Shown: positions 42,793 through 51,844 of the stretch, piece after piece
Layout of the letters: each line of letters opens with the position of its first letter
How positions within the stretch are numbered: position 1 is the stretch's first letter
Assembly (NCBI GenBank): GCA_021777755.1
Contig: JAJYDE010000003.1
Coordinates: forward strand, 1-64,000
Origin: Deltaproteobacteria bacterium
Lineage (GTDB): Bacteria; Desulfobacterota; Syntrophobacteria; Syntrophobacterales; Syntrophobacteraceae
Reading direction: 5' to 3'
DNA: 64,000 nucleotides
Position numbers and translations under genes: made by a program
The notes under the pieces: model-generated
The model's input: only the letters and a program-made list of their open reading frames with translations
What the model was told of the DNA's origin: nothing
The model's database searches: none

Positions 42793-43269
42793 GCCGACCA
42801 CCGACCTGCCGGCTTTCAGCAAATCGCCCGCCGCAACAGCTTGACGTTTTTCGAGTCCCTCCCGCCTCGGGCGGTTCAATTCCATTTTCCGCTTTTGGTG
42901 TTTCATTCGATTACGATTTGGTGGTTGCTTGCAGCCTTGTAATCGCTACGCTTCACGGCGAAGAGGGCTCCAACCACAGCGACATCATTGGGTAAATTGT
43001 CTAATGAAGGCAAAACCGCCACCGCCTCGGGGTTATTTTTCCCCCGACTTTGGCCCCGGGGCAAAAACTGGTAAAACCTCGGTTGGAAAGCTGAACCTTT
43101 TAGAACAATATGTCGGAAATTTTTACACTCAAAAACCCGCAGCCTGTAACGCTCGACTGTATTCTCTTCACTACATGGTGTAGGTTTTTTTTACACCCGC
43201 GCCCCGGGCGCCCCTGGCCTTGAACCATAAAATACCTTTGCAATCCATTGGTTACGGCTAATAGGGCAA
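42793..43269. other. intergenic region between divergent sigma-54 promoters
   Basis: About 480 bases with no supported gene, placed where an enhancer-binding activator of sigma-54 promoters would bind. Candidate sites are GTGTA and TACAC around a T-rich spacer near 43178-43197, and the related TTTTTACAC near 43119-43128. I cannot tell which, if any, is used. Confidence 0.4.
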
Positions 43270-43287
43270 ACGGCACTCAAATTGCTA
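43270..43287 (+). promoter_or_regulatory. sigma-54-type promoter of the PilZ gene
   Basis: ACGGCACTCAAATTGCTA has GG and GC ten bases apart, with GGCAC (-24) and TTGCT (-12) matching the consensus. It closely resembles the divergent site at 42775-42792. The start would be near 43300, about 50 bases before the ATG. Confidence 0.72.
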
Positions 43288-43351
43288 GAGATCCTTGCAC
43301 CGTGATATCGACTGTCCCCAGTTCACAGGCTGTTACCGAAGGGAATTTTTC

Positions 43352-43729
43352 ATGAATCGGGAAAGGCGCAGGACCAAAAGAGTCCAAATCCAAAAAGAGG
43401 TTTTTGCCGCGTTTGTCCTCTCCGACGGACCGGTCATTGTGGGCAGGGTGATGGATGCCAGTCTGAACGGTTTGTCCGTCCAGTATCTGGCCACGGAAAA
43501 GCTTCGAAAAGGTCAAGTGAGCATCAGTATATTTGCCGCGGGTTCACCGGGACTCAATCGCCTGCAAACGAACGTTATGTACGATCTGGAAGTGCCCGGA
43601 ACGTCCTGGAGCGCGCACCAGACAAGACGTTGCGGAATCTGTTTTACACAATACCGCTCGGAGTTCAGGGCCTGGTTCAAAGGGTTTTTGGGCTCCAACA
43701 GAGAAGCGGGTTGCTCGCAAGCCCACTGA
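43352..43729 (+). CDS. PilZ-domain c-di-GMP-binding protein
   Basis: A 125-aa protein from the ATG at 43352, with AAGGGA seven bases upstream. A longer frame from 43295 starts upstream of or at the predicted transcript start. The two c-di-GMP motifs are present: RRRTKR (RxxxR) at residues 4-9 and DASLNG (DxSxxG) about 30 residues later. The remainder is beta-rich with no other domain. It lies divergent from the c-di-GMP riboswitch gene, and both have near-identical sigma-54-type promoters, so it probably senses the same signal. Its partner protein is unknown. Confidence 0.85.
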   Translation: MNRERRRTKRVQIQKEVFAAFVLSDGPVIVGRVMDASLNGLSVQYLATEKLRKGQVSISIFAAGSPGLNRLQTNVMYDLEVPGTSWSAHQTRRCGICFTQYRSEFRAWFKGFLGSNREAGCSQAH

Positions 43730-43830
43730 AATTGGGGACATCCCCAAAGGGGCAAAGAGGAACACGGTAAGGGCATTTCCTATGCATCGCCCCTGCAGGG
43801 CTGAGATTACGTTGGTATGCTCCACACCCG

Positions 43831-43853
43831 GGGCGTGACATAACGCCCTTTCC
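43831..43853 (+). terminator. weak terminator-like hairpin after the PilZ gene
   Basis: GGGCGT and ACGCCC flank a six-base loop and are followed by TTTCC. The stretch 43740-43860 around it has a short-repeat look with several small inverted repeats (CCCCAAAGGGG, CCCTGCAGGG). Confidence 0.4.
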
Positions 43854-43894
43854 AGGCTGAAATCCCTCATTCCTATTTATACTTTCTCTAAATA

Positions 43895-43923
43895 TTGACA
43901 TCAGTCACATTCTCATCTATCAA
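43895..43923 (+). promoter_or_regulatory. sigma-70 promoter of the M48 peptidase gene
   Basis: TTGACA at 43895-43900, a 17-base spacer and TATCAA at 43918-43923. The leader to the ATG at 43972 is about 40 bases. Confidence 0.55.
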
Positions 43924-43971
43924 TTTAAATCCACATAAATTCAAACAGCCTTCCAGCCATTAAGGACGGTG

Positions 43972-46668
43972 ATGAAAAAGCGCATCACGCGGAAATTTGC
44001 CATTTTTTTTGCCGTTTTTATTGCTTTCCTTATGCACACGGCACTGGTTTTCGCCATGAGGGACCATGCTCCCTCAGCCTCACTTGCCCAATGGTTCATC
44101 GACATCGATGCCAGAGGAAATGTCCAAACAAAATTGATCTATTTCTCCGGGCCCAATGGGCTTGGCGCCATGGGCAATGTAAAAGATGAGCTTTTGCTCG
44201 CTCTTCAAAAGACCCGTTTGCGCCGAACCACGGTATTACACTTTAGCTCGAGCAAATCAGGCCTTCTATTTTCGGCGTATGGCCTTGCGCCCCTTGAAAG
44301 GCGCGCGAACAACGTCGCCGGACTGATCAGGCCGGACCCGATCCTAAGGCTTCTCAGTAAGGCTGGACCAGTCCACATGTACATCCACCTGACAATACCA
44401 AGGCTCGGCACGCCGCGAGGTCCGATAGGCAGCCGCGAACCGGCCGGCCGCTACGAACACGCCTATTATGTAGTCAATATCGATCCGGGGCAGACGAATG
44501 TCGAGGACCTCTCATTCGAGTTCGGTTACTCCGCGGGCTACAATAGATGGATCGCGTCGCTTCCCATCCTTATTCTTTCGATCCCCGTGGCACTTGTGCT
44601 GTTTTTCAGGAAGAGGTCCATCGCCCTGGCCCAAGCGGATGCCGCCGCGGCCTGGTTCGGCTATTGGCGGCTCCAGCTCTGGATCGGGCAAGGCGTCTGG
44701 ATTGCCTGGATCATTTTCCTTGAACTGCCGGCAAGCCAATCCTTTGTCGTTTCCATTTTCGGATTAAATCCGGTGATGAAAGCCGCACTGCTGGTACTGC
44801 CTCCATCTGCCGTACTGCTGCTGACCCAATGGCTCGCCCGCCCAGTCTGGCGGCAAGTCCGCGGTGTGGAGCGCGGCAGCCGTGAAATGCTGCTGGGCGG
44901 TTTCTTGGCAATAGCTGCGAGATCCCTCCCGCTTTGTTTCATCCTCATCGGCATCAATTCCCTTTACCTTGGTGCGGGGGCAATGCTCTGGTTTGCCGCG
45001 GCGATGGTTTCGGCCATGATGTTCGCATGGTTGTATGGCAAGGTTTCCCGGACCACGCCTCGAACCCTGCACGGCGGAGAAATGCGCAAACGCGTAATGG
45101 AGTTGGCCGCGAAGGCGGGCGTGAAAATCAACCAGGTGCGCCTCATGCCCGCGCAACATTACCAGATGGGCAACGCCTTTGCAGCCAGAGGCAGGACGAT
45201 CGTGATCACCGATTATCTGCTGAGGCGGCTGACCAAAAGAGAAACGGACAGCGTCCTGGCCCATGAGATCGGACATCTTGAACGTCGCCACCTGTTGTTC
45301 CTGGCGCTGGGGTTTATTTTCTTTTTATTCGCGCTTGAAAGAGTGCTCGGTTTTGGCCTCGAGTTCGTTTCCGCGCTCGGGGCTTACCACAATGCGTTTG
45401 CCGACTCGCATGTGATTGAAAACCTCCACTGGTTCCAGTCCACAATGCTTTTTCCCGTATCGCTGATTGCCGCCTGGCTTCTCTACTACTTCATGGCCCG
45501 AAGGTTCGAATACTCCGCCGATCAGTTTTCCACCCTTCTTACCGGCGACCCGGAGAGTATGATCACCGCACTGGTCAAGCTTTCAAAAATGAACCTGACG
45601 CCCATCTACTGGGGCCGCCTTGGCGGCAAGCTGATGACGCATCCCTCAACGATTAACAGAGTGGGGAGGATAGCCAGAAGGCACGGCATCACGGAGCAAC
45701 GGCTCCAATCCCTTATCACCATGCCGGACCAGGGCGACCAGGAGGGCTACTCGATACCCGATGAAGCAACCTCACCCGATCAGGTCTACTCGTCGGAGCT
45801 CAGGCGCCGGGACGTGCTTTCAAGAACCCTGGGCCTGGTTTTGACGGCGGCGGCGACGCCGATCTTCATTGCCTGGCTGGTCGGCAAGGCGGCTCTTCCT
45901 TCCGCTTCCTACGGTGCGGGTCTCATTCTGGCGCCGGGCCTCTGCCTGCTTTTCCTCAAGTTCAATGGCCAACGCATATGCGGGGTTTTAAGATGCAACA
46001 TGGCCAAGAAGCTTGCACAGGAGGGAATCGAGAGTCGAGGATTGCATTTTGTGGCTCTTTCCCCTGAAGACCGTCCGCGCATGTATGAAAATGGAACCTT
46101 CTGGGACGTTGGTTTCCTGGCGTTGGACAGGGACGCTTTTGTCTACATCGGGGACAAGATCCGCTTCAGCGCGCCCCGCCCGAACATAGTTTCCATCGCA
46201 CAGGGGGTGTCGCACCCGAGCTGGTTTCCGCCCCCGGAAACCTATGTGACCTGGAGCGATGGCAACGGCGAACATGTCTTTCACCTCCATTCTCTTGACG
46301 AAAGCTCCATGGCGGCCGGAAAGCAGTCACAAGCTCTGCTGCGGGAGATGCTCGACTGGCGGGAGGGAACCTCGGGCGTTGACCGGCAGTTGCCGCTTCA
46401 CCCGCCGCTGCCCGTTTTCCCGGACGTAGGCGGGGTCCACCCGCGCGAATCGCTGGCTTCGGGGACAATTGCGGCCGGCCTTATACTAATCGCATTTTTG
46501 ACCTTCGGCGCCTCATCGGCATTGCAACTGGGACGTTTTGCCTCATGGTATGCTTTCGCCATCGGCGGGGGGGCTTTGCTCATGATGCTGATGCCCGTCC
46601 TGAGGTACAAGGAAGCGGACGACGGACGGGACTCTCGGAGGTGGACCGCCCCTGTAAAGCGATCTTGA
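43972..46668 (+). CDS. large membrane M48-family metallopeptidase
   Basis: An 898-aa integral membrane protein from the ATG at 43972, with AAGGA five bases upstream; a GTG one codon earlier is less likely. An N-terminal signal anchor (FAIFFAVFIAFLMHTALVFA) is followed by a roughly 170-residue extracytoplasmic domain. Several membrane segments follow between about 190 and 360. The peptidase domain has zinc motif SVLAHEIGHLERRHLLFL (HExxH) near residue 433 and the downstream glutamate region YYFMARRFEYSADQFS. Further membrane segments lie near 630-670 and at the C-terminus, with a soluble domain between. HtpX/Ste24-like quality control of membrane proteins is the family role. The flanking domains are unfamiliar, so the substrate is unknown. 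Confidence 0.88.
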   Translation: MKKRITRKFAIFFAVFIAFLMHTALVFAMRDHAPSASLAQWFIDIDARGNVQTKLIYFSGPNGLGAMGNVKDELLLALQKTRLRRTTVLHFSSSKSGLLFSAYGLAPLERRANNVAGLIRPDPILRLLSKAGPVHMYIHLTIPRLGTPRGPIGSREPAGRYEHAYYVVNIDPGQTNVEDLSFEFGYSAGYNRWIASLPILILSIPVALVLFFRKRSIALAQADAAAAWFGYWRLQLWIGQGVWIAWIIFLELPASQSFVVSIFGLNPVMKAALLVLPPSAVLLLTQWLARPVWRQVRGVERGSREMLLGGFLAIAARSLPLCFILIGINSLYLGAGAMLWFAAAMVSAMMFAWLYGKVSRTTPRTLHGGEMRKRVMELAAKAGVKINQVRLMPAQHYQMGNAFAARGRTIVITDYLLRRLTKRETDSVLAHEIGHLERRHLLFLALGFIFFLFALERVLGFGLEFVSALGAYHNAFADSHVIENLHWFQSTMLFPVSLIAAWLLYYFMARRFEYSADQFSTLLTGDPESMITALVKLSKMNLTPIYWGRLGGKLMTHPSTINRVGRIARRHGITEQRLQSLITMPDQGDQEGYSIPDEATSPDQVYSSELRRRDVLSRTLGLVLTAAATPIFIAWLVGKAALPSASYGAGLILAPGLCLLFLKFNGQRICGVLRCNMAKKLAQEGIESRGLHFVALSPEDRPRMYENGTFWDVGFLALDRDAFVYIGDKIRFSAPRPNIVSIAQGVSHPSWFPPPETYVTWSDGNGEHVFHLHSLDESSMAAGKQSQALLREMLDWREGTSGVDRQLPLHPPLPVFPDVGGVHPRESLASGTIAAGLILIAFLTFGASSALQLGRFASWYAFAIGGGALLMMLMPVLRYKEADDGRDSRRWTAPVKRS

Positions 46669-46724
46669 AGATTTTGCCGCCTTGAACATTGATGCAGCCA
46701 GAGGGCGGATGGCTGATAAGCCGC

Positions 46725-46751
46725 GCCCCCGACCTGATCACGGTCGGGGGC
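46725..46751. terminator. strong hairpin between convergent genes
   Basis: GCCCCCGACC and GGTCGGGGGC form a perfect 10-bp stem around a seven-base loop, midway between the M48 and fumarase stops. There is no T run on either side, so it may block read-through or protect 3' ends rather than act as a classical terminator. Confidence 0.5.
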
Positions 46752-46782
46752 ATCCCGGTGAAGGAGCGCGGCATGTTTTACC

Positions 46783-48396
46783 TCAAACCAACTGAGTGAA
46801 GAAATCGTTTCCCTTGTCGTCTACCAGAATGAAGGCGGGGAAGTCCTCGACTTCGATCTTCCAGACCGCTTCCATGCCCAGTTCGGGGTATTCGAGCACT
46901 TCGACCTTCCGGATGTTTTCCTTGGCCAGTATGGCGGCGGCCCCGCCAATCGAGCCAAGATAGAAACCGCCGTGTTTTTTGCACGCATCACTGACCTGCT
47001 TTGAGCGGTTGCCCTTGGCGATCATAATGAGAGATCCACCCTGAGACTGGAAAAGATCGACGTAGGAATCCATGCGGCCGGCCGTCGTCGGCCCGAAGGA
47101 ACCCGAAGGAGCGCCCTCGGGGGTCTTTGCCGGACCGGCGTAGTACACCGGGTGGTCTTTTATGTACGAGGGTAGACCTTCGCCCTTGTCGATCCGCTCC
47201 TTGAGTTTGGCGTGCGCGATGTCCCTGGCGACCACGATGGTTCCGCTCAAGGACACCCTGGTTTTAATCGGATGTTTGCTCAGTTCGGCCAGAATGTCTT
47301 TCATCGGTCGGTTGAGATCGATTTTGACAACGCCATGATCGTGTTTGCCCCGATAGGCTTCGGGGATGAACTTTGCGGGGTTTTTCTCCAACTGCTCCAT
47401 CCAGATACCGTCCCGGTTGATTTTGGCCAGGATGTTTCTGTCCGCCGAACAGGAAACTCCCATCCCCACCGGGCAGGAGGCGCCGTGGCGAGGAAGCCGG
47501 ACGACTCTAACGTCCAAGGCGAAATGTTTTCCTCCGAACTGGGCGCCAAAGCCCGATTTGAAGGCCGCTTCAAGGACCCTCTCCTCCATCTCGAGGTCCC
47601 GGAACGCACGACCGCCCTCGTTTCCGCTGGTGGGCAGATTGTCGAGATAACCCGTGCTCGCAAGTTTTACAGTCTTCAGGCAGGTTTCGGCCGATGTTCC
47701 GCCCACCACGAAGGCGACATGGTAAGGCGGACAGGCCGCCGTGCCCAGGGTCTTCATTTTTTCCACCAGGAATTTTTCCAGGCTCGCGGGGTTTAAAAGC
47801 GCCTTGGTCTCCTGGTAGAGCATGCTCTTGTTGGCCGACCCGCCGCCCTTGGCGACGAACAGGAACTTGTACTCAGCCCCGCGGGTCGCGTAGATGTCGA
47901 TCTGGGCCGGAAGATTGCAACCCGAGTTTTTCTCCTCGTACATGGTGAGCGGCACGGTCTGGGAGTAACGCAGGTTTTCCTCCGTGTAGGTCTTGTGGAC
48001 GCCCTGCGAAAGATACTCCTCGTCGCGGGCTTCAGTCCAGACCTGCTGGCCCTTTTTGGCCACAATGGTCGCGGTGCCCGTATCCTGGCAAAGCGGCAGG
48101 ACGAATTCCGAGGCGATTTCCGCATTGTTTAACAGAGCTATGGCCACTCCGCGGTCATTGGGAGACGATTGGGGGTCGCTCAGGATTTCGGCCCATTTGC
48201 GCAACTGTTTGGGGCGAAGCAGAAAGGAAACATCGCGCATGGCACGATTGGCGAGAAATTCAAGCCCCGCAGGATCGACCTTCAGAATTTCCCGTCCCTC
48301 GAAATTGGCAACCGAAACATAGTCTTTGGTAAGGAGCACGTAGTCGGTATCGTCTTTTTCCACCGGAAACGGGTCCTGATAACTGAAATCTGGCAT
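46783..48396 (-). CDS. class I (iron-sulfur) fumarate hydratase
   Basis: A 537-aa single-chain class I fumarase interconverting fumarate and malate with a [4Fe-4S] cluster. Cluster cysteines are expected at [11 protein letters not shown] (about residue 103), [18 protein letters not shown] and [16 protein letters not shown]. The C-terminal beta domain has [28 protein letters not shown] and [12 protein letters not shown], all canonical. AAGGAG lies just before the ATG. Fumarase works in the reverse or oxidative citric-acid and methylmalonyl-CoA routes of syntrophic and sulfate-reducing bacteria. It follows an unknown 395-aa gene by 23 bases, apparently in one operon. Confidence 0.95.
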   Translation of the reverse strand: MPDFSYQDPFPVEKDDTDYVLLTKDYVSVANFEGREILKVDPAGLEFLANRAMRDVSFLLRPKQLRKWAEILSDPQSSPNDRGVAIALLNNAEIASEFVLPLCQDTGTATIVAKKGQQVWTEARDEEYLSQGVHKTYTEENLRYSQTVPLTMYEEKNSGCNLPAQIDIYATRGAEYKFLFVAKGGGSANKSMLYQETKALLNPASLEKFLVEKMKTLGTAACPPYHVAFVVGGTSAETCLKTVKLASTGYLDNLPTSGNEGGRAFRDLEMEERVLEAAFKSGFGAQFGGKHFALDVRVVRLPRHGASCPVGMGVSCSADRNILAKINRDGIWMEQLEKNPAKFIPEAYRGKHDHGVVKIDLNRPMKDILAELSKHPIKTRVSLSGTIVVARDIAHAKLKERIDKGEGLPSYIKDHPVYYAGPAKTPEGAPSGSFGPTTAGRMDSYVDLFQSQGGSLIMIAKGNRSKQVSDACKKHGGFYLGSIGGAAAILAKENIRKVEVLEYPELGMEAVWKIEVEDFPAFILVDDKGNDFFTQLV

Positions 48397-48419
48397 TTTC
48401 CACTCCTTGCGGCATCGAC

Positions 48420-49607
48420 TCAGTAAAAGAGATCATATTCGGGAAGCTCGAAGAGTTTCCGCACAAACATTCCAAGCGTATCGGGCAAATACCTCCCCCA
48501 CAGTTTTACGGGGACCTCCGAAATCCGCGCCTTCGGGCTGAACCCCACAGCAAAGATATATTCGAGCAAAAATTCGACGTTTTCGGGGATGTATCCCTTG
48601 TAGGGCTTGAAGTCCCGCTGGGCAATCATCCTTTCTTCATGCAAACTGTTTCCCAGTTCGGATTCGACGAGCGCCTCGGGGGTGCAAAGAATCAGTTCCA
48701 CCCTGATTCGCTCCTCGGCGTTTTCAAGCCAGGGCTCGATTCCCTTTTTGAGTTCGCTGGCTTCGATGCCGCGGTTTTCGAACCTTTCCCACATCCGCAA
48801 ATCCCTGTACTTTTTGCAGATTGGCTCCGGTGCCCACGCAAGATCGAGAATCAAACTGGTGGCTTCGAAGTTTCCATGAAAACGTTGCCGTTCGACCACG
48901 ACTATGCGAGGATCGGCGCCCAGGGCGCCCTCGATCAGTTCGAGTCGAGGCTTCGAACCGATCACCTTCATCCCCCCCACATCATTTATAGTGATGGAGG
49001 CACGGTCGAACCGGACGTCGCCCCGACGGAAACTGTCCGCGATACTTTGCTCCGCATCGATGAATTCCCGCTCCATCTCCTCACGCGAAGTAAGGAGACG
49101 ATCGAGCGGCACGCCGTACTTTTCAGCCCGCCCCCTGGCCATGTGAGACGCCCTGTTTCGAACCGTTTGAAAAATCCAGTCGGCAATCCGCCTGTTGGCT
49201 TTTTCCGCTATTCTTTGGGGCCGTTTGATCCGATAGGAGGCGACCAGACGGTCCCGTTGGTCCATGAAAAGAACTCCGCTTACCGGAGTCTGGCAAAAGA
49301 AATAGTCCGGATTTTTGCGATAGCAGCCCAAAAGATATTCAATCCTGGGACTGACCTCGCCCGGGAGGTGGGAGAGCGCGTCTCTTAATTCTCCCTTGGA
49401 GCTGATGCGCACACTTCGAAGTTCGCAGGGGTCGCACCGGCCTGTGATCTCGCCCAGCGTTTGGTCCAGCACCTGCCCCAGCACATAGCCATCGCAGATA
49501 AAAATCTTGGTGAGCAGAAGCGCGTCGTGCGGATCGGGCCTGGCGCAAAGCCACCTTTCCACGATCCGCAACAGCTCTTCACGGTGGATAAAAGAGGTCA
49601 GGTACAA
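48420..49607 (-). CDS. conserved-looking protein of unknown function, 395 aa
   Basis: I do not recognise the family. The protein is soluble, charged and has no signal peptide. It contains a stretch, about residues 200-260, reading [24 protein letters not shown], then [29 protein letters not shown]. This loosely resembles the ordering of RelA/SpoT-type nucleotidyltransferase strands, but key synthetase motifs are not evident. Cys residues occur near 58-61 (CDPC) and [11 protein letters not shown]. The end (EYDLFY) is acidic and aromatic. It precedes the fumarase gene by 23 bases on the same strand, so a role in the same process or regulation is possible. Confidence 0.7.
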   Translation of the reverse strand: MYLTSFIHREELLRIVERWLCARPDPHDALLLTKIFICDGYVLGQVLDQTLGEITGRCDPCELRSVRISSKGELRDALSHLPGEVSPRIEYLLGCYRKNPDYFFCQTPVSGVLFMDQRDRLVASYRIKRPQRIAEKANRRIADWIFQTVRNRASHMARGRAEKYGVPLDRLLTSREEMEREFIDAEQSIADSFRRGDVRFDRASITINDVGGMKVIGSKPRLELIEGALGADPRIVVVERQRFHGNFEATSLILDLAWAPEPICKKYRDLRMWERFENRGIEASELKKGIEPWLENAEERIRVELILCTPEALVESELGNSLHEERMIAQRDFKPYKGYIPENVEFLLEYIFAVGFSPKARISEVPVKLWGRYLPDTLGMFVRKLFELPEYDLFY

Positions 49608-49735
49608 TTTTCCTCACTCCCCGTCCGAGGTTACTTGTGAAGAATTTCATCATATCACGTTTTCGAGCAAAGTGGAATTTTTCAGCCAGGGGCAGGAAGG
49701 CCGGGAGAAAACCACGTGGCGGGTTTCGTCAAACC

Positions 49736-49764
49736 TTGTAGATTTGGCGGAAAACAGCTATATT
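49736..49764 (+). promoter_or_regulatory. possible sigma-70 promoter of the corrinoid-activator gene
   Basis: TTGTAG, 17-base spacer, TATATT, about 65 bases before the ATG at 49831. The -10 is good, the -35 weak. The rest of the 223-base divergent gap 49608-49830 shows nothing clear. Confidence 0.35.
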
Positions 49765-49830
49765 TTTGCGCCGCCGAGGCTTTCTTGACGGCGGTACGGA
49801 ACAGATCGAATTTTTCCATGCGAGGACCTG

Positions 49831-51780
49831 ATGGGCAAAGTCAAGGTAACTTTCCAGCCGGAATCGATCGAAGTTGAAGCGCAGACCGGTGAAAAGCTGA
49901 TCGATGTGGCGGCAAAAGCGGCCATCGACGTCAACAATCTGTGCGGGGGCCTGGGCGTTTGCGGCAGATGCCGGGTAAAGGTGACCAAGGGCAAGGTTGG
50001 TCTTAGCGACAAGGTGACAGCCAAGCTGAGCCGCAAGGAAATCGAACAGGGTTATACACTGGCCTGTCAGGCCGAAGTGATTGAAGAAGACGTCGAGGTG
50101 AGGGTTCCGCCGGAATCGAGGACCGACGTCCAAATTCAAATTTCCGACTATGTGATCGCTTCGGATGAACAGGCGCCGCTTATCAGCCCGGAGTACGAAC
50201 CGGCCCCGATTATCAGGCCGCTTAGCCAGAAGTATTTCCTGGAGCTTCCCCATCCTTCCCTGGAAGACTGCCTGTCGGATCTTGAGCGTGTCTACCGGGC
50301 AATCAGGAAGAAGATCCCCGAATATCCATACATGCACGCCCATTTTTCCTGCCTTTGGGGGCTGCCGGGCCTGCTTCGCGCAAACGAGTGGAAAATCACC
50401 GCAACGGTTCACCTCCGTGACGCCGACTGCCCCATGATTCGCAATCTGGAAGGCGGCGACACCACTTCGACCAACATGGGGGTGGCCATCGATGTGGGGA
50501 CAACGACCATCGCGGCCCAGTTGATCGATTTGGGCACCGGGCGGATTCTGGGCGCCCAGGCAAGCCACAACTCCCAGGCTCGCTACGGAGAAGACGTGGT
50601 CTCGCGCATGATCGCGGCCTGCGGCCCCAACGGTATTTCGCCCCTGACCGACGCGGTGACGTTCACGATAAATTCGCTCATCGACTCGCTAGTCAAAAAA
50701 CACAAGATCAAGCGCAAGGACATCACCTCCATCGTGGCCGCGGGCAACACGGTCATGACCCATTTGCTGCTGGGCATCGAGCCTTGCAATATCCGCCACC
50801 ATCCTTATATCCCTGCGGCCGCCCGGTTTCCCCAGTTTCAGAGCGAAGAAGTGGGACTGCGGGCCAACTCCAAGGCCTTTCTACACTGTGTGCCATGCGT
50901 TAGCAGCTATGTGGGCGGCGATATCACGGCGGGCGTTTACGCCTGCGGGATGCACGATCACAAGGAAATAAGCGCTTTAATAGATGTTGGAACAAACGGC
51001 GAGATCGTTATCGGCAACAACGAATGGCTCGTGTGCTGTTCGGCCTCGGCGGGTCCGGCATTTGAGGGCGCGGGGATAAAGTGCGGCACAAAGGCCATCC
51101 TGGGGGCAATTGAAAAGATCGCGATCGAGGGCGACCGTATCCACTACGAGACCATAGGCCGCCAGAAACCCCTCGGGGTCTGCGGTTCGGCGATAATCGA
51201 CGGAATCGCGGAGCTTCTTTCCTCGGGGATCATCGATCAGAGTGGAAAGTTTATCGACCTGGACCATCCCTTGGTGCAAGTAGTCGACGACGTCCCCGAG
51301 TTGATCATCGCACCCTCTGGGGAAACGGCCTCCGGAGAGCCGATCGTCATAACCGAAGACGACATAAGCAATCTTATCAAGACCAAGGGGGCGGTGCTGG
51401 CGGCTGTGCGCGTTCTTTTAAAGACTCTCCAGATGGACTTCATGGATCTCGAAAAGCTCTACGTGGCCGGGGGATTCGGGGCACATCTGGACATAGAGAA
51501 GGCAATTTTTATCGGCCTTCTGCCCGATATACCCAAGGAGCGAATCCGCTTCATCGGAAACAGCTCTCTTGCCGGCGCAAGAATGGCCCTGATGTCCGCC
51601 AGGGCATTCCACCGCATGGAAGAGATCGCAAACCGCATGACCTATATCGAGTTGAGCGTGCATCCCGACTTCATGAACGAGTTCATTGCCGCCCTTTTTC
51701 TCCCGCACACCGACGTTGAACTCTTTCCATCGGTTACCGGGAAACTCAAGCAAGGCAAAAACGGATTTCCGCCACCCTGA
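49831..51780 (+). CDS. RACo-like reductive activator of corrinoid protein (2Fe-2S, ASKHA)
   Basis: A 649-aa protein. The N-terminal plant-type ferredoxin domain has its cluster cysteines in NLCGGLGVCGRCRVKV (about residues 32-47) and YTLACQAEV (about 74). A linker (about 100-205) leads to an ASKHA/DUF4445 domain beginning MGVAIDVGTTTIAAQLIDLG, with ALIDVGTNGEIVIGN and YVAGGFGAHLDIEKAIF. Members use ATP to reduce inactive Co(II) corrinoid proteins to Co(I), as needed in methyl-transfer pathways such as Wood-Ljungdahl (AcsV/RACo). AGGACCTG precedes the ATG. No methyltransferase or corrinoid protein is adjacent, so the target is unknown. Confidence 0.9.
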   Translation: MGKVKVTFQPESIEVEAQTGEKLIDVAAKAAIDVNNLCGGLGVCGRCRVKVTKGKVGLSDKVTAKLSRKEIEQGYTLACQAEVIEEDVEVRVPPESRTDVQIQISDYVIASDEQAPLISPEYEPAPIIRPLSQKYFLELPHPSLEDCLSDLERVYRAIRKKIPEYPYMHAHFSCLWGLPGLLRANEWKITATVHLRDADCPMIRNLEGGDTTSTNMGVAIDVGTTTIAAQLIDLGTGRILGAQASHNSQARYGEDVVSRMIAACGPNGISPLTDAVTFTINSLIDSLVKKHKIKRKDITSIVAAGNTVMTHLLLGIEPCNIRHHPYIPAAARFPQFQSEEVGLRANSKAFLHCVPCVSSYVGGDITAGVYACGMHDHKEISALIDVGTNGEIVIGNNEWLVCCSASAGPAFEGAGIKCGTKAILGAIEKIAIEGDRIHYETIGRQKPLGVCGSAIIDGIAELLSSGIIDQSGKFIDLDHPLVQVVDDVPELIIAPSGETASGEPIVITEDDISNLIKTKGAVLAAVRVLLKTLQMDFMDLEKLYVAGGFGAHLDIEKAIFIGLLPDIPKERIRFIGNSSLAGARMALMSARAFHRMEEIANRMTYIELSVHPDFMNEFIAALFLPHTDVELFPSVTGKLKQGKNGFPPP

Positions 51781-51844
51781 ATGAGAACAGCGACGAGTAG
51801 AGCGGGAGATAACGGATAGACCCACTGGGGAGGGGGAATCGGCC

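Noticed and set aside
43771-43786. Sigma-54-like site GGGCATTTCCTATGCA upstream of the M48 gene
   Set aside because: Both elements deviate from consensus, it lies about 190 bases from the start, and a better sigma-70 promoter is present at 43895-43923.
49745-49760. Sigma-54-like TTGGCG...AGC before the RACo-like gene
   Set aside because: The GG-GC spacing is nine instead of ten bases, which normally abolishes sigma-54 recognition.
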